In this document: positions 34,405 to 47,464 of the stretch, piece by piece | Position numbering within the stretch: the stretch's first letter is position 1 | Layout of the letters: each line of letters opens with the position of its first letter | Assembly: GCA_030272155.1 (NCBI GenBank) | Contig: CP126193.1 | Span: 4,278,001 to 4,342,000, forward strand | DNA length: 64,000 bases | Direction of reading: 5' to 3' | From: Tetradesmus obliquus | Lineage: Eukaryota; Chlorophyta; Chlorophyceae; Sphaeropleales; Scenedesmaceae | Made by a program: the position numbers and the translations under genes | The notes under the pieces: model-generated | Told to the model about the DNA's origin: nothing | The model's input: the letters and a program-made list of their open reading frames with translations, nothing else | Databases searched by the model: none

Positions 34405-35975
34405 TCAGAAGGCAAAACGTGGCTCTGCCAGCCCTTCCAGCTCTGCAAACGCTGCCTGCCACCTGTGCCAGGCCTGCTGCTCTGGCTGCTGCTGCTGCTG
34501 CTGGCCTGTCGCCTGGGGTTGCTTGTTTGGTGCTGCCTGCCCCTTCAGTGCTGCAAATGCTGCCCGCCACCTGTGCGCCTCCAGCCGGGCGCTGATCACC
34601 TTGACCCTGCTGCCAGAGTTGCCCATTCTGCCCAGTAGCGCCTGCAGGGTGCTGACCTTGGTGGTGAGGTGGGTGTTGTCAGCCTGCAGCATTGCAATGT
34701 GCTGCAGCAGCTGCCCGCGGCTGAGGCCGGACAGGTCACTGCAGGGCGCACAAGAGCGGGCAGCCGGCAGGAAAACAGCAGGTCAGTCACAACATATCAC
34801 AAGTGCAGATCGGCAGCTACTAGTCATAGTATGACAGCTGAGGAGAAGTGTGTATAGGGTTGTGCGGTAGCGGCCAAAGCTGCTGTACAGGTGGCTTGGC
34901 AGCACGCAGTACATCTGTGCCATGCATAGCCACAGGCACTCCCTGACAGGCAGGTGATGCACGCCGCACAGGCAAGGCCTCTCACCTGCTTGCCGTTGCC
35001 TTGTCGCTGCTGCTGCACACACCAGACAAGCCAGCAAACAGGGAGGGAGGGGCCCTGGGCATGCACAGCACTGCGCGCTGCAGGCCTGCGCAGTTGTGTG
35101 GCTGCTGCTTGGGCATGTCAGGGCAGGCGGGGGCCTTGGTGCTGACGTACACAGTCATGTCAGCAGGCACACTGCAGGGCAGCAGCATGGTTGCAGGCAG
35201 CAGGTAGCAGACAACGCACGCCGTTGAGGTGGTGCGAGGAACAGCAGCACAGGTGTCAAGGCTTGCAGCTGGAGGCGTGTGCACAGCTGCACATACGCCG
35301 GGTGGAGAAGTTGATGTTGTTTTTCGCAGCATTGCATGGACCTGTTGCTGTAGTGCTGCTGCACTCATGGGCAAACAGCAAGCCAGTGGCTGCTGATGTG
35401 AGCAGGGAACCAGCAGCAGCTGGAAGGACGACAATGAAATGTGTTGTTGCATTCACTTTTGCCTTTTGCCGTTGCAGCAAGAACTTTTGTTGCATCATGT
35501 GCAGCTACTGCTGCTTCCCTACCACAAAAGGAAGCCAAGGAATGCTGCTGGTCAGCTAGCCTGGTGCACACCTGCTGCTGCTTTGCATGGTGCTGGAGCT
35601 GGAGATGTAGCTGCAGTTGGCAAGGCGCTGGTATGTTGTGCCGGTGCTGCTCTTGCGCAGCCATGTGACCGGCAGGCAGCAGCTGTTCCCACATGCCCTG
35701 CGAGAAACGAACAGCGACACGAGCTTGGCGCAAGCAATGAGCATCGCTGCAACCATGATGATGAGCACCCAGGGGCCACTCAGAAAGCCTGAGACGGGCT
35801 CAGGAATTTGGTTGGCATGGATGGCCAGGGAGGGAGCGACAGCAGCGGCGCCCAGGCACAAGGCAAGGACAAAGAGGAGGCATGCATAAGCCATGAAGGC
35901 AGACCCAGAGGTCAAAGCACCCCTCCGGCGGAAGAAGTTGCGCTTCTTCGCAGCAGAGGAAAGCGGGCAGAACAT
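34405..35975 (-). CDS. Tentative multi-exon membrane/coiled-coil protein, function unknown
   Basis: Reading on the minus strand from ATG at 35975: a basic start (MFCPLSSAAKKRNFFRRRG) is followed by two hydrophobic segments, FMAYACLLFVLALCLGAAAV and WVLIIMVAAMLIACAKLVSL, each long enough to cross a membrane. A donor-like GT lies near 35692. Possible later exons encode VPADMTVYVSTKAPACPDMP (about 35177-34987) and MAQMYCVLPSHLYSSFGRYR (about 34985-34860). A last exon has QLLQHIAMLQADNTHLTTKV and continues as a coiled-coil-like stretch, ending about 34405. Splice joints between these pieces were not proven. I do not recognise the family. Confidence 0.38.
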
Positions 35976-37631
35976 TTTGCTTTTGGATTGTTTGTTGATA
36001 GCTTTGGTATACGCTGGGTTGTGTATGGTACCAACTATAATTACGAGCAGGCTCTTATGTTGCAACTTGCCTGGAAGTCCAGGAGGCATAGCCTAGCCAC
36101 CAGTATAACAGGCTGCAACGTCATGGTTGTGATGCCATGTTGATGTGCGCAGGCAGCCCTGCGCCCCTGGCAGAGGGCTTACATGATTGCTAGAAGCATT
36201 GTGCAGCCCTGCATGCCGCTCCCAGGTGGTCCTGTGCAGCGCCAACAGAAGGAAGAGGCTGCTGCTGACAATTGACCGTCTCAGAAACAGAAAGGGTTGC
36301 TGCAATGTCTGTCGAGCTAGTTACTTGTGTGTTGCATCTCGCTGGCGTATGATGCGTCCATGCAGCGTTGTGTGCACTTTGGCGGGAGCAGCTCTTTTCC
36401 CGCTTGAACAAGACTTGCAGCCACAGCTCTTCAAATCACAAAAGTAAATGATAAATGCACTAATTTGGAAATTTTCAGTATCTTTCAGTGCGAAAACGAC
36501 ATGCGGCCGAGTCGAGCATTGCTCAGCAGCGGATGTTTCGCTCGACTGTGTCACTTGTCACATGACAGGCAGTAGCTCCCTCGCAGTTACTGCCCCGCTG
36601 CAATGAAACAAAATTGCATACGAACCATTGCATTGAATGCCGTTTGGTGGCGTCCTGAGGCGGTTGTGATACTGCTCAGATGGCTGTGCTTGCACTGCAG
36701 TACATGTACTGCTGCGCAGCATTCTGCTGCAGCAGGCTAGCAGGGAGGCATCAGATTCCCAGCAGTGCTGCACTCGAAGTACTTTGACGGATGTTGAGGA
36801 TGAAATTGATCTTTGTCGTTATAATGCGTGTGTCATTTTGAGGGTGGTCCTGCTGTATGTTTTTCTCTGATTGGCGGGTACGCTGCAGGATGAGCTGCTT
36901 TTTCTGCTGCTGATCAGTGCGGCAGGAGTGATATTTGTGGTTTGCGTGGGTGTAGTCAACAGCATGTAAGCTTGCTGGGCACAGCCGGGCATTGTATTCA
37001 GCAAGAATACACTGGCAGTTAATCAAGTGGAGGATCATAAGCTCCACAGGCACCCAACCGCCTAGAAGCTGGCCAGCCATAGCTGAACTGTCAGTACTGC
37101 AGTACATGTACATGTACATATGCAGCAAGCCAGGCGTCACAGCACCAGCTGCCATAGTGAGCAACGACAAGCTGTGCCACACCACCAAACGAGTGTTGGG
37201 TAATGTACCTGTTGTGTCAACACAACAACAACACAGTTTGATGTCAAACAATCCAGCACATTTGACAGCTACGCCTAACCCTGTGAAAGCACGAGAGGCC
37301 CTGCACAAGCGACAGCAGAGATTGCCTTCATGAACTTGATCAAGCGTACACATGGGGCAGGGGCAGTTGCACCGACACAACCGTCGCGCACTTGGAGTGC
37401 CGCCCCACAAACATATACCACAAGCAATTCCAAAACCCCATATGTACAATACGGAAAGCAGAAAGCAACACCACCACCATACATTGGACGAAGGCGCACT
37501 GGCAAACACGCAGTGATTAGAGGATTGGCGGAAAGTAAGCATGCGATGCAGATGTGCAGATGTGCTGTACAATGCGTTAGATGGATCAAGGGGCCACAAA
37601 ATGCCATTCCAAGTACACACATCAAGTACAA
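35976..37631. other. Intergenic region and probable 3' UTR of the SANT gene
   Basis: The right part follows the stop of the large minus-strand SANT gene (37632). A minus-strand frame of 289 codons (37620-36751) is open but Cys-rich and unlike any known protein, so I treat it as chance. No RNA gene or mobile element was seen. Confidence 0.45.
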
Positions 37632-40600
37632 CTACACAGGCTGTTCTCGAGCTACCACGCCACTCCCACCCTTTTCTGGCACTTGCCCTGCTGCTGCGGG
37701 TGGTTCATCCGCCATGACCGCATCCTCGCCACTGCCACCTGCCAGTGCTGCAGCACCTGCCTCTGCTGGTGCCTCCTCTCCTGCAGCTGCCTGCAGTGCA
37801 GTGCCAGCAGCAGCAGCAGCAGCAGTGCCAGCCTCCTGCACAGCCGGGCCAGTCATGCCTGCCAGCTGCAGCGCAGCCGCCCTTGCATGCTCCAGGCCAG
37901 CTGCCCCATCAGCTGCTGCCGCCGCTGCTGCAGCCATGGCTGCAGCAACAGCAGCTGCATCCGGCGCCGCTTCTGCTGCACCCACATCAGCACCATGCAC
38001 GCTGCTGTCCACTGCAGCAGCTGCAGCCGCCATGTGCGCTGCAAGCACATCAGCTGCTGCTGCACCAGGCACCACATCATCACCCAGCCTGGTGCGCTTA
38101 GCAGCTGGAGGGCCGTGCTCGGCGTCGTAACCAGCAGCAGCTGCTGCAGGCGGCGTATGCACCGCTGCTGCACCAGCAGCCGCACCATCGAGGCCAAGCG
38201 ATGCGCCAATGCTTGCAAGCTGCTGCCGCAGCGCTGCAAGAGGATCTGACGTGCCATGTGCTGCCGGTGCTGCTGCTTCCGCTGCAGTACTGCCACCTCC
38301 TGCAGCAAAGCCAGCACTCAGAGGCAGCTCCTGCCCTAGCAGGCCTCCAGGCCCAGCAACAGCAGCAGCAGCTGCTGCTGCTGCCAAGCCGTCTAATGCT
38401 GATGGCACAGCCGCCTGGCTCTGCTGCTCGTACTGCTGCTGCGCCTGCGCCAGCAGCCTGGCAGCCAGCTCCGCAGCACCTGGCCGCTGGCTCACTTGCT
38501 GCAGCAGCGCTAATGCCTGGTGCTGCTGCTGCTGCTGCTGCTGCTGTTGCTGGTGGTGTGAGGTGACAGCAGCACTAAGCTGAGCCAGCAGTGAGCTGCC
38601 GCTGCTGCCCACTGCTGGAAGTGCAGCAGACACTGCAACACCAGCATCCCCAGCCGCTCCTGACAGCTGCATCCGCAAGCTCTGCAGGCTGAGCAAGGCA
38701 GGGTCCACACCGAGCGGGGCGCTCGCTGCTGCCACAGCAGTATGCTGGTGCTGCTGCTGGTGGTGGTAGCTGCTGCCAGCTGCAGCGCCAGTGCCAGCAG
38801 CGCCCAGCAACGAACTCACCACATGTGGATCAGCAAAGCCAGCTGCATGCCCCCCAGCCGCAAGCAGAGCAGCTGCAGCAGCAGCTGACAGCGCGCCATT
38901 GTCTGCACCAGCTGCTGCGGCCTGCAGCACATTGCTGCCCTGCATCAGCAGCAGGTTGTTGTGCGGCGCGCCAGCAGCAGCAGCAGGCCCCAGCTGCTGC
39001 AGCAGCGCTGACGCCAGCTGGTGCTGCTGCTGCTGTGGCTGGTGCAAGGCGCTGGACAGGCTGCTTAAGAGTCCCGCGCCTGCTGCTGCTGCTGTCAGGC
39101 TGGGCATTGAGGTGCCCACAAGAGCCGACAGGGGGTAGCCTGGCAGGTGAGGCAGCGCAGAACTGACTGCTGCTGCGGCGCCTGGCAGGTGCGCGCCTGC
39201 ACGGATTGGCAACAGCGCGTGATGGTACATGCGTGAGTTGCATGCTGCTGCAAATGTGCCTGGCGTTGTGTGAAACATTAGAATGTGGTGGGCTTGAGCT
39301 TGGCGTGGGTGCTGCACTACCCTCAAAGGCATGCTCAGGTGCACTGCTCTCCGGCATACACCCCGCACCCAGCAGCATGACCACATGTAACACAGGCAGC
39401 GCACAACCTATCCTTCTGCATCTGACCACCACAAACACACGATGAACAGCTGCTAAGCCACTCGACTTTGTGCAGCAACAAACAGCACCACTCACTACAA
39501 CCACCAACCCTCCCATTCCAGCCGCGAACTAGCCTCACCTGCATCCACAGCAGCATGTACTGCAGCTATCTGGCCATCTCGCAGCAGCGCCAGCAGGTTG
39601 CTTGCGCTGCCAGCACTGCCAGCCAAGCCCTCCATGCCACCACCAGCAGCAGCCTGCTGCGCCCTGGCGGCAGCCGCAAGCTGCTGCCACGCTGCCTCAG
39701 CATCCTCATGCATGGCTGTTGCCGCCCCTGCAACATGCTGCTCTGCAAACATCAGCGGCTGGTGCATGCCGCCATCCTGGGCGGCTCTGGCTGCTGCTGC
39801 TGCCAGCGCAGCAGCCGCATACTCTTCACTGCTGCCAGCCGCCTGCAGCTGCTGCTGAAGCGCTACCAGGTCAGCATTAGACGCGGTGCCAATCCTGCTG
39901 CTGCCGCCGCCCCTGCCGCCAGCCCTGCCGCCAGCAACTGCTGCTGCTGCTGGCGCGTGCCCTGCAGCCTCAACCCTATCGAGCAGCAGCTGCTGCCTGT
40001 TGCTCTGGTAGTAGGCCTTCAGCTGCGGCAGAGTCCTGCTGGGCACAGCCTCTGCGAGCCGCTGCCAGTCCCTGCCAAACAGCCTGAAGCAGTCCAAGAA
40101 AGCAGCCCGCTCCTGGTCAGTCCACGGCCAGCTGGCCTGCCTCTGAGCAGCAGCAGCAGCAGCGTCTGCTGGGCTGCTGGTGTCTTCCTCCTCCTGCCCT
40201 TGCTCATCCACTGCACTGGCTGTGCCAGCTGGCAGCTCCGACACAGCAGCCGCCGCTGCTGCTGCTGCTGCTGCATCATGAGCTTGCTGGTACTGCAGCA
40301 TCTGCTCGAGGCGAGCCAGGCCACCATGCCGCACGCTGGCATGCACCTCGCCGCCAGGCATCGCTGCTGCCACTGCTGCTGCAGCAGCTGCCGCAGCATC
40401 GGCAGGCCCCAGCCCCGCCAGCTGCTGCCCAGCAGCTAGTGCAGCCCCATACCCGAGCACATCGTGCTGCATTGCCTCTGCATCTTCGTAGCTGCCGCCA
40501 AACGCTGCAGCTGACGCAGCAGCTGCTGCCTCCCTTGCTGCGCGGCGCTCCGCCAGGCCCCGATCTGCCACCTCATCAAGCCCCAGCCTCTTCCGGTGAC

Positions 40601-43600
40601 GCCCAAAGAACCACTTGGCATAATTACTGTTCTTGGCGTAACCCGCAGCAGCCATGAAGTTGGAGATGGCAGCCATGTTGCGGCCGTGCTGCAGCACAGC
40701 AGCCACAAACAGCTCGTCAGGCCAGCCGCCGCCAGCCATGCCGCCATCACCGCCAGCGCCATCTTCAGCGCTCGGCCTGCGGCCAAAGCCGCCGCTGCCA
40801 GCTGCAGCTACGCCTCCCAGCTGCTCAGCAAACGGGTTGTAATCAACGTCTTCGTCGTCATCATCGCCATACCCGACAGCTGCCCCGCCGCGCGCTCTGC
40901 TGCCGCGGCCCCTGTTGCGCCCGCGGCCGCCGCGCATGCTGCGCTGCTGCGGCTGCTGCCCCGGTTGCTGCTGCCCCGGTTGCTGCTGCATCATGCCAGC
41001 AGCAGCGCCGGCAAAGCCCCAGCCGCCAGCTGCGGCACCAGCAACGCCCCCACGATCCCCAAGCGTCGCTCCTGCTGCTGCTGCTGCCGTCCAATCGCCG
41101 CCCCTGCCATAGCCGGCATCACCGCGCTCCGCAGCGCGCTCTGCTGGGCGCTCCGCGGCCTTATCCCGCTCCTTCTGCCGGTCCTGGTAGCGCTGCTCCC
41201 GCTGCTCGCGCTGCTCCTGCAGCGCACTGATGGCCAGCGGCCGCCCGCTGGCCCACACGCGCTTGGTCTCAGCCGTCTGCCGCCGCTTCTTCAGCTGCTG
41301 CTTGCGCCGCACATTCGCAAACTCATCCAGCTTCTGGTACTTGTAGAAGAACACCACGCACTCAGCCGGCGTGCGGTGCGGCAGGTAGGACGAGATCGCG
41401 CGGAAGTTCTTGGGGAACTGCAGGAACTTCTCCATGAAGATGCGCTTCTCGTCAGCACTCCAGTCCAGGCCCACCTTGTCTTCGGCTAGCTCCTTCTTAG
41501 GGTCTTCAACTAGGCCATTGTTGCTAGCAAACCTCGCCCAGCGGCCTTGCCAGGTGTCCAGGTACTGCTGCGGCAGCACACTCATGTGCTTCAGGTCCTC
41601 CACTGCCCGGAAGACACGCATCAGCTGCTGCTCCTCGTACACGCTCTTCACCACAGCCTGCTGGAAGGGGTCGTGTACAGCAGGGTTGTTGCGCGTGCTG
41701 CGGCTGCCGCCGCCGCCGCCGCGGCTGCCGCCCCAGCCGCCGCCACCAGCAGGCGCCGCTGCTGCTGCAGCCGCCGCTGCTGCCGCCGCCGCCTCCTGCT
41801 CCCCTTTGAGGTACTCCTGGAACTGCGCCACACCACCCTTGTAGCGCTCTGCGATAAGGCAGTGCTTGGCGTGCAGCAGCGCGCGTCGCTGCGCCAAAAA
41901 GCGCGAGACAGGCGCGCAATCCTCGGCGTGCTGCTCCTGCAGCTGCTGCCAGGTGTCCTCCAGGTCCAGGATGCTGCAGTAGCGCCGCTGCAGCGGCTGC
42001 GCCGCAGCCAGCCGCTGCTGCGCCTCAGGCTGCATGCTGTCTGGCAGCAGCGCTGCCAGCGAGGTGCGGCTGGCTGCTGCTGCTGCCTTGTTAGCCTGCA
42101 GCACGCTGCGCTGCTTTGCTGCATCGGCCTCTGGCAGGTCCCACATGAACTCCTGCACTGGCCAGCTGCCCAGGCCAGCAGCAGCGGCAGCAGCAGCCAG
42201 GGCAGCAGCAGCAGGCCCTGCAGGCCCCTGCGCGCCCTGCAGGTGTGAGCCCCTGCGGCCAGGGCCAGGCCTGCCCTGTGCTGCTGCATGCTTGCTGGCT
42301 AGCAGCGGCGGCAGCAGCGGCTGGTGGCCTTCCACAGCCTCTGCAGCAAACAGTGACTTGTGGTGCTGCTCAGCTACTGCCCGCTCCGCAGCTTCAGCAG
42401 CAGCGGCAGCGGCGACAGCTGCAGCAGCAGCCGCAGCAGCCTCGGCCGCAGCCCGCTCCTCTGCCTCTGCTGCTGCTACTGCTTCTGCTGCTGCGCGCGC
42501 CTCAGCTGCAGCAGCTGCTGCAGCCTCCTCCTGCTTGCGCAGCTGTTCCCGCTGCTGCTGCTCCAGCTGGCGCTGCTGCTGCATCCACGCGGCTGCCTGC
42601 TGCTGCGCTGCTGCCATGAGGTCCTGGCCTTGGATCTGCACCAGCTCCTGGTCTGTTGCTGCCAGCTGGTTGGTGAGGCTGTCTGTGGCTGCAGTCAGGC
42701 TGTTCAGCTGCGCCTCAAGCTCCCCAGCCTCATCTTCCAGCTGCTGCAGCGACTTGAAGATGTCTGCCTTGGTGGGCGCCGCCGGCTGTTGCTGCTGCTG
42801 CTGCTCGGGCTGCTGCTCCTCTTCACCAGCCTGCTGCTGCTGCTGCTCATCAGGCGCCTCATCCGCTGTTGCTGCTGCTGACTGCTCCTGCCCTTCAAGC
42901 TCCTGGCCATCTGTGGCAAGCTCAGCAGCAGCATCCTCACCCTCCCCATTCCCTGCACCACCCTCACCCGCTGCTGCTGCTGCATCAGAGCCCCCAGCAG
43001 CACCAGGAGCCTTTGCAAGGCGTGCTAGACCCATGCCAAAGCCAATGCGGCGGCGCTTTGGCATAGGGCCATCATCGGCTGCTGCTGCGGCGGCTGCAGC
43101 AGCCGCGTCAGCTGCTGCTGCGTCGCTGCCAGCAGCTGGATGCGTCTCCAACTCTGCCTGCTGGTCCTGCTGCTCTTCGAGCTGGTGCAGCTGCTGCATC
43201 ACTTGGGTGTTGAGGATGTGCTGCTGTGGCTGCTCCTGCTCCTGCTGCTGCTGCTGCTGCTGAGCTTCAGCCTGACCGCGTGTAGCTGCAGGCAGCAGGC
43301 TAGGCTTGGCCGAGCCAGCAGCATTGCTGCGAGTGCTCTCCCATGCCTTCCGCCCAGCAGACAGGGGGCGCTTGGCAGGCAGCTTGTCTGCAACAGGCTG
43401 CTGCTGCTGTGCACTTCCAGCTGCTGTGCTGAGGCTGTTGCTTGTGAGCCAGCTGGAAGCTGCTGCCGCTGCTGCTGCTACTGGTGCATCAGGAGGTGGT
43501 GGCAGCTTGAGGCCACTCCACTTGACATCCAGCGCAGCAGCACCTGCTGATGCTGGTGCCACTGCAGGCGGTGCCGGCAGCGGCAGCGATGGCGGCGGAG

Positions 43601-46119
43601 GGTACCGCTCCATGTGCAGCTGCTCCTGCTTCACAACTGCTGCTGCTGCAGGCCCCTCTGCAAAAGGGCCAGGCCCAGGTCCTGCTGCAGACTCAAAGCC
43701 AGGCTCCTCCTCAGTGGGTGGCGAGTACAAGTGATCGTCGCTGCCAGCAGCAGCAGCAGCCCCAGCAGCGCCAACAGAGGACAACGGCGACATCGGCGAC
43801 AGCAGCTGAGACGGCTGCCGCGGCTGCGCGTCGCTGGCTGGTGGTGGCGGCAGTGACAGGCCGTGTGCCAAGCTGCTGTGGCCAGGTGCAGCAGCACCAG
43901 CATCTGCAGTAGCTGCAGCAGCGGCACCAGCAGCGCCTGCTGCAGCCAAGGGCAGCTCTTCTGCTTCCAATGGCAGCTCCCCAGCCTCGATGTCATCACT
44001 TTCCTGCACACCCTGCTGCTGCTGTTGCTGCTGCTGCTGATCTTCCTGCTGCCGCTCCCTGCCGCTGCTCGCAGGCTCGTCCCCATGCTGCTGCAGTCGC
44101 TCACGGTCTTTGCTGCGGCTGGGCCTGCTGCTGTGCCTGCTGCGGTCCCGGTCACGATGCCGCGACGAGCTGCGCTGGTGCTGCTGCTGCTGCTGCTCTT
44201 GTTGGTGCCGCATGCTGCCGCCAGGATGCCAGCTGCTGCTGCCACGCTGCAGCACCGCACCTGGAGCATCCTCATCCGCGCCAACAATGGCATCTGCCGC
44301 GGATGCTGCGCGCTGCAGCTGCAGCCTGTCGCTGGTGCTGCTGCGCACAGGCCCTGCTGCAGCGGCATCTGCAGCAGCATCCCTGCTGCTCTTGTGCCTG
44401 TCCCGCTCAGAGCGCTGGCCCCTGCTGCTGTCCCTGTCACGGTGGCCAGAGCTGCCGTCCCGGTCACGGTGCCGTTCACGGTCACCTTCACGGTGGCCGT
44501 CCCTGTCACGCGTGCGCTCCCTGCTGCTGTCGCCGTCCCTGTCCTTGCTGCTGCTGGGCTGGCGCAGCAGCAGCCGCTCAGACTGGCCAGCAGGGCCGCC
44601 ATCCCTGCTGCTGCCGCTGCCCGGCATCATGCTTGCAAGCCTCGCTTTGTCCCTGCTGCTGCCATCACCCCTAGCACCAGCAGCGCCCCTGTCCACCCTG
44701 TCGCTGACAGCACCGCTACCAGGGAGACCCATGCCGCTGCTGCTGCCGTAGCGGCTGGGCCCGTCTGGCCCCCGCGGCTCGCCGCGCAGGCTGCTGCTGC
44801 TGCTGCGCATCTCCACGCCGTGAGGGCCGCGCTCAGGGCTGCCAAACCCCAGCCGCTCACCACCACCCCAGTCCCTGTGGCTGCCAGGCCCTGGGCCATC
44901 CCTTGCAGGACCTGAGGGGCCATCCCTCAAAGAAGCAGCGCCGCCACGTACCGGGGGCCCTGCCCAGCTGCCGTTACGCTCCAGATGACCCAGCATGCCG
45001 CTGCTGCCGCCGCCGCCTGCGCCGCCTGTGCGCCTGTCTCGATCGCGTTCTCGCTGCTCCCTGCTATGTTCCCTGTCCCTGTCGCGGTCTTTGTCGAGTG
45101 CTCTGTCCCTGTCCCTGGTGCTGCCGTCCCTAGTGTCCCTGTCAGGTGGGGAGGTGGGTGGCGGGCCCCGGCCAGCAAAGCCGTCCCTGCTTAAGCCGCC
45201 GCTGCCATCCCGCTCGCCCCTGCTGCCTCCATACCAGCCATCTGGGCCCTGCGATGACACCAGCAGCAACAGCAGCAGCGAACAAGCATGAGCACGCAAC
45301 GCTAAGCACATTTAGCCAGAGGCCGCTTGACGTACACCGAGCAGACAGGTTACTGCGCTTTGCTGTGTCAGCATCTGCGCGACACCAACAGCACCATCAT
45401 TGCAACTGCGTACAGCAAAAGCACTGCTGCTGACAGGTGCATAAGCAAGCGCGCAAAGTCCAGCTGATGCAGTTCCTGGACAGCTGCCAGCGTTGCTGCT
45501 CCTGCTCTGCTGCTGCTGCTGCTGCTGCTGCCTGCGCTGCGCTGCTGTCCTTGGTTTGCTGCTGTTGCTGCTGCTGCTGCTCCTGCTGCTCACCATAGGC
45601 CCAGGGGGAGGTGGCCGCTGCCAGTCACCACCTGGAGGGAACATGCCTGCAAGCAGACAGGGCGGTGCACACACACGGCTTTGGCAAGCCCACAAAAGGA
45701 TTGAACACACAGCTGTGTCTGCTTCCACTACAGCTGCTGGCAGCCATGCAGCAGCTGCACTGACACCTACACCTTGCAGGGCGTCTGTGTGAGCAAGCAA
45801 AGCATGCGCAGCACCTGCTGACGTCCACCGCCAACTGACAGACTCGTGCAGGCTCCTGCAAGCACTGCCCCTGGCTCGGCAGCTGCAGCTGCTGCTGCTG
45901 CTGCTGCTGCTGCTACTGCGCACCTGGCTCGCGCATGCCAGCTGGGGCGAAGGGTGGTGGCCCCCTGCCAACTCCAAAGTAAGGCCTGGGGGGTCTGTCA
46001 GTGCCCAGGTCCCTCGGGGGCCCGCCATGGTGGTCAAAGCCTCCACGGCGGCCCCCAAACGGGCCCCCGCGGCCAAAGCCTGGCCGGTCAGAGCCAGGCG
46101 GCCAGCCGCGCTTCTGCAA
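37632..46119 (-). CDS. Large three-SANT nuclear protein, NCoR/SMRT- or POWERDRESS-like
   Basis: Four exons: 46119-45924, 45646-45594, 45248-39539 and 39196-37632. All joints are GT-AG, phases fit, and the total is about 2,508 codons. The N-terminus is Gly/Arg-rich with RGG-like stretches, then a long Arg/Asp/Ser region of alternating charge (RDRDRALDKDRDRDREHS). Ala/Gln-rich linkers and a Glu/Ala coiled coil follow. SANT 1 (about 41460-41310) reads WSADEKRIFMEKFLQFPKNF and on through YLPHRTPAECVVFFYKYQKL. SANT 2 (about 40720-40580) has WPDELFVAAVLQHGRNMAAI. SANT 3 (about 40130-39990) has WPWTDQERAAFLDCFRLFGR. The remainder is Ala/Gln-rich. In animals and plants, proteins with this SANT layout recruit histone deacetylases; a chromatin corepressor role is inferred. 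Exon 3 alone is 5.7 kb, unusual beside the short-exon neighbours. Confidence 0.85.
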
Positions 46120-47254
46120 GCGTACCCAGCAGGATGTTCAAGTGCATAAGGTGGTAATGGAGGTGTGGGTGGTACTGCTGCACCAGAGAGCCAGTCCAGC
46201 AGGCTGATGCAGCAGCAGCAGTAGAGTGCTAGAGTGCAGCTGCAACTGGCGCAAGCAGGCTTGCAGACAGCCATGTAGCGTGATCCAGCGTGAAACGGTA
46301 AGCAACAGATGTCCATGTCTGCCACGCACCGCACGGCCGAAGAACTCCTCTCCCATTCAGCAGTCACTGCCAGCAGTCGAGCAGAAGGCCAGCTGTGGAG
46401 CCTGCAGCAGCTTCGTTTGTTGCATCATGTCCTTTGAACTTCTTCAAAAGACGGCCAGCGTACTTAAGCAGCGTGCATGGGGCTTTCACAACATGTCCGT
46501 TGCTTGCAAAGATTTGTAGAGCCACAGCTTCGTACAATGCAGCATAAATAAGAAATTTCAATTCATGGCCGTTCAGCTTGTCTTCCACGAGGAACACGGT
46601 GTCTGTCTTCGTATGCTGGACACTCCTTGTCAATGACAGTGTATGGGATGGGGTTGAATGGAGTGAAGCTTCAAGTGGGGTGCTCCTCGTCTACTGGCCG
46701 GATGACCATCGCAGCAGTTGTCTCAGTTTTACCTGCTGAATTTTAGAGGGCGGTTGTTGCAAAGGACCCGCGCTGCCAGGCTGCAGCGCTGGGACACTAG
46801 TGCTAGTACTCGCTGCCACAGCACAGTGCCAGTCACTGGCATGCTGCATCAGTGGTGCACCACCACTTTTAGAGCCTAGCCATTATTTCGGCTGGGGTGT
46901 GAAATCAGCAGTGATTGTGTTGCTAGGCAAGGACAGGTCCTAGAGAGGTCCCCATAGATATGAAGTCCCCAAGCCCTCAGGGCCCTTCAGGAGTCCTGAA
47001 GGTTGGGTCTGCCGCGTCGCACGTTGCCCCTGGCTTTGCAGCTGGCTTGCCAAACAGGGCTTTAGCATATCGGGTTGCAGGACACAGCATGCCCTGTGTG
47101 CCCGCGGGTGGCATTCGCAGCTGGCTGGCTGGCGACTGCCCCTGCCCACACCCCCCATGCATGGCCTGGCTCTCAGAAGCGTCAGTGTATGGCAGCAGAT
47201 GGAGGTGTTCGTCAACATGGGAAGGTGTACCAGCAAGAAACGCAAAAGGTGAGC
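46120..47254. other. Intergenic; one unexplained protein-like minus frame
   Basis: The left end should hold the SANT-gene promoter. A minus-strand frame at 46633-46367 has no ATG but a natural composition (DKLNGHELKFLIYAALYEAV, VVKAPCTLLKYAGRLLKKF), which could be an exon or a transposon relic. Nothing else was recognised before the tRNA gene. Confidence 0.4.
47244..47247 (-). terminator. RNA polymerase III T4 terminator of the tRNA-Ser
   Basis: On the minus strand four T residues lie 7 bp beyond the 3' end of the tRNA-Ser gene, the standard Pol III stop signal. Confidence 0.75.
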
Positions 47255-47334
47255 GCAGCGAGGGAGGTTCGAACTCCCGCGGGAAATCCCACTAAGTTAG
47301 CAGCCTAGCGCCTTAACCACTCGGCCATCGCTGC
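47255..47334 (-). tRNA. tRNA-Ser (anticodon GCT)
   Basis: An 80-nt intron-less tRNA. The acceptor stem GCAGCGA pairs with TCGCTGC. The D arm carries GGCCGAGTGGTTAAGGC, the anticodon loop CTGCTAA gives GCT, there is a long type II variable arm as expected for Ser, and the T loop GTTCGAAC is the B box. It is transcribed outward, away from the retrotransposon block. An identical copy in the other orientation ends the window at 64000. Confidence 0.94.
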
Positions 47335-47464
47335 TGACTTCACCAGGGGCGACCCTGGCGTCTAGCAATCCACGGACTCAGCCGTGGCTACCCCACCGCG
47401 AATGCGCAAAACGACAATTCTAGCATACATAAACGGAAATGTGTTATTTTGTTGCTATTTTCGC
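47255..47464. repeat. Left copy of a 210-bp inverted repeat containing tRNA-Ser
   Basis: The reverse complement of this segment recurs at 63791-64000. It covers the tRNA-Ser gene and its 130-bp 5' flank. I count about four mismatches, all in the flank, and none in the tRNA. Its inner edge is where retrotransposon sequence starts. Confidence 0.92.

Noticed and set aside
36751..37620. 289-codon minus-strand frame as a gene
   Set aside because: Composition is Cys-rich and erratic with no family resemblance, and it lies in the likely 3' UTR of the SANT gene.
42034..43263. 409-codon plus-strand frame rich in Ala, Ser and Cys
   Set aside because: It is antisense to the SANT gene's Ala/Gln/Glu-coding repeats; CAG/CTG runs keep all frames open.
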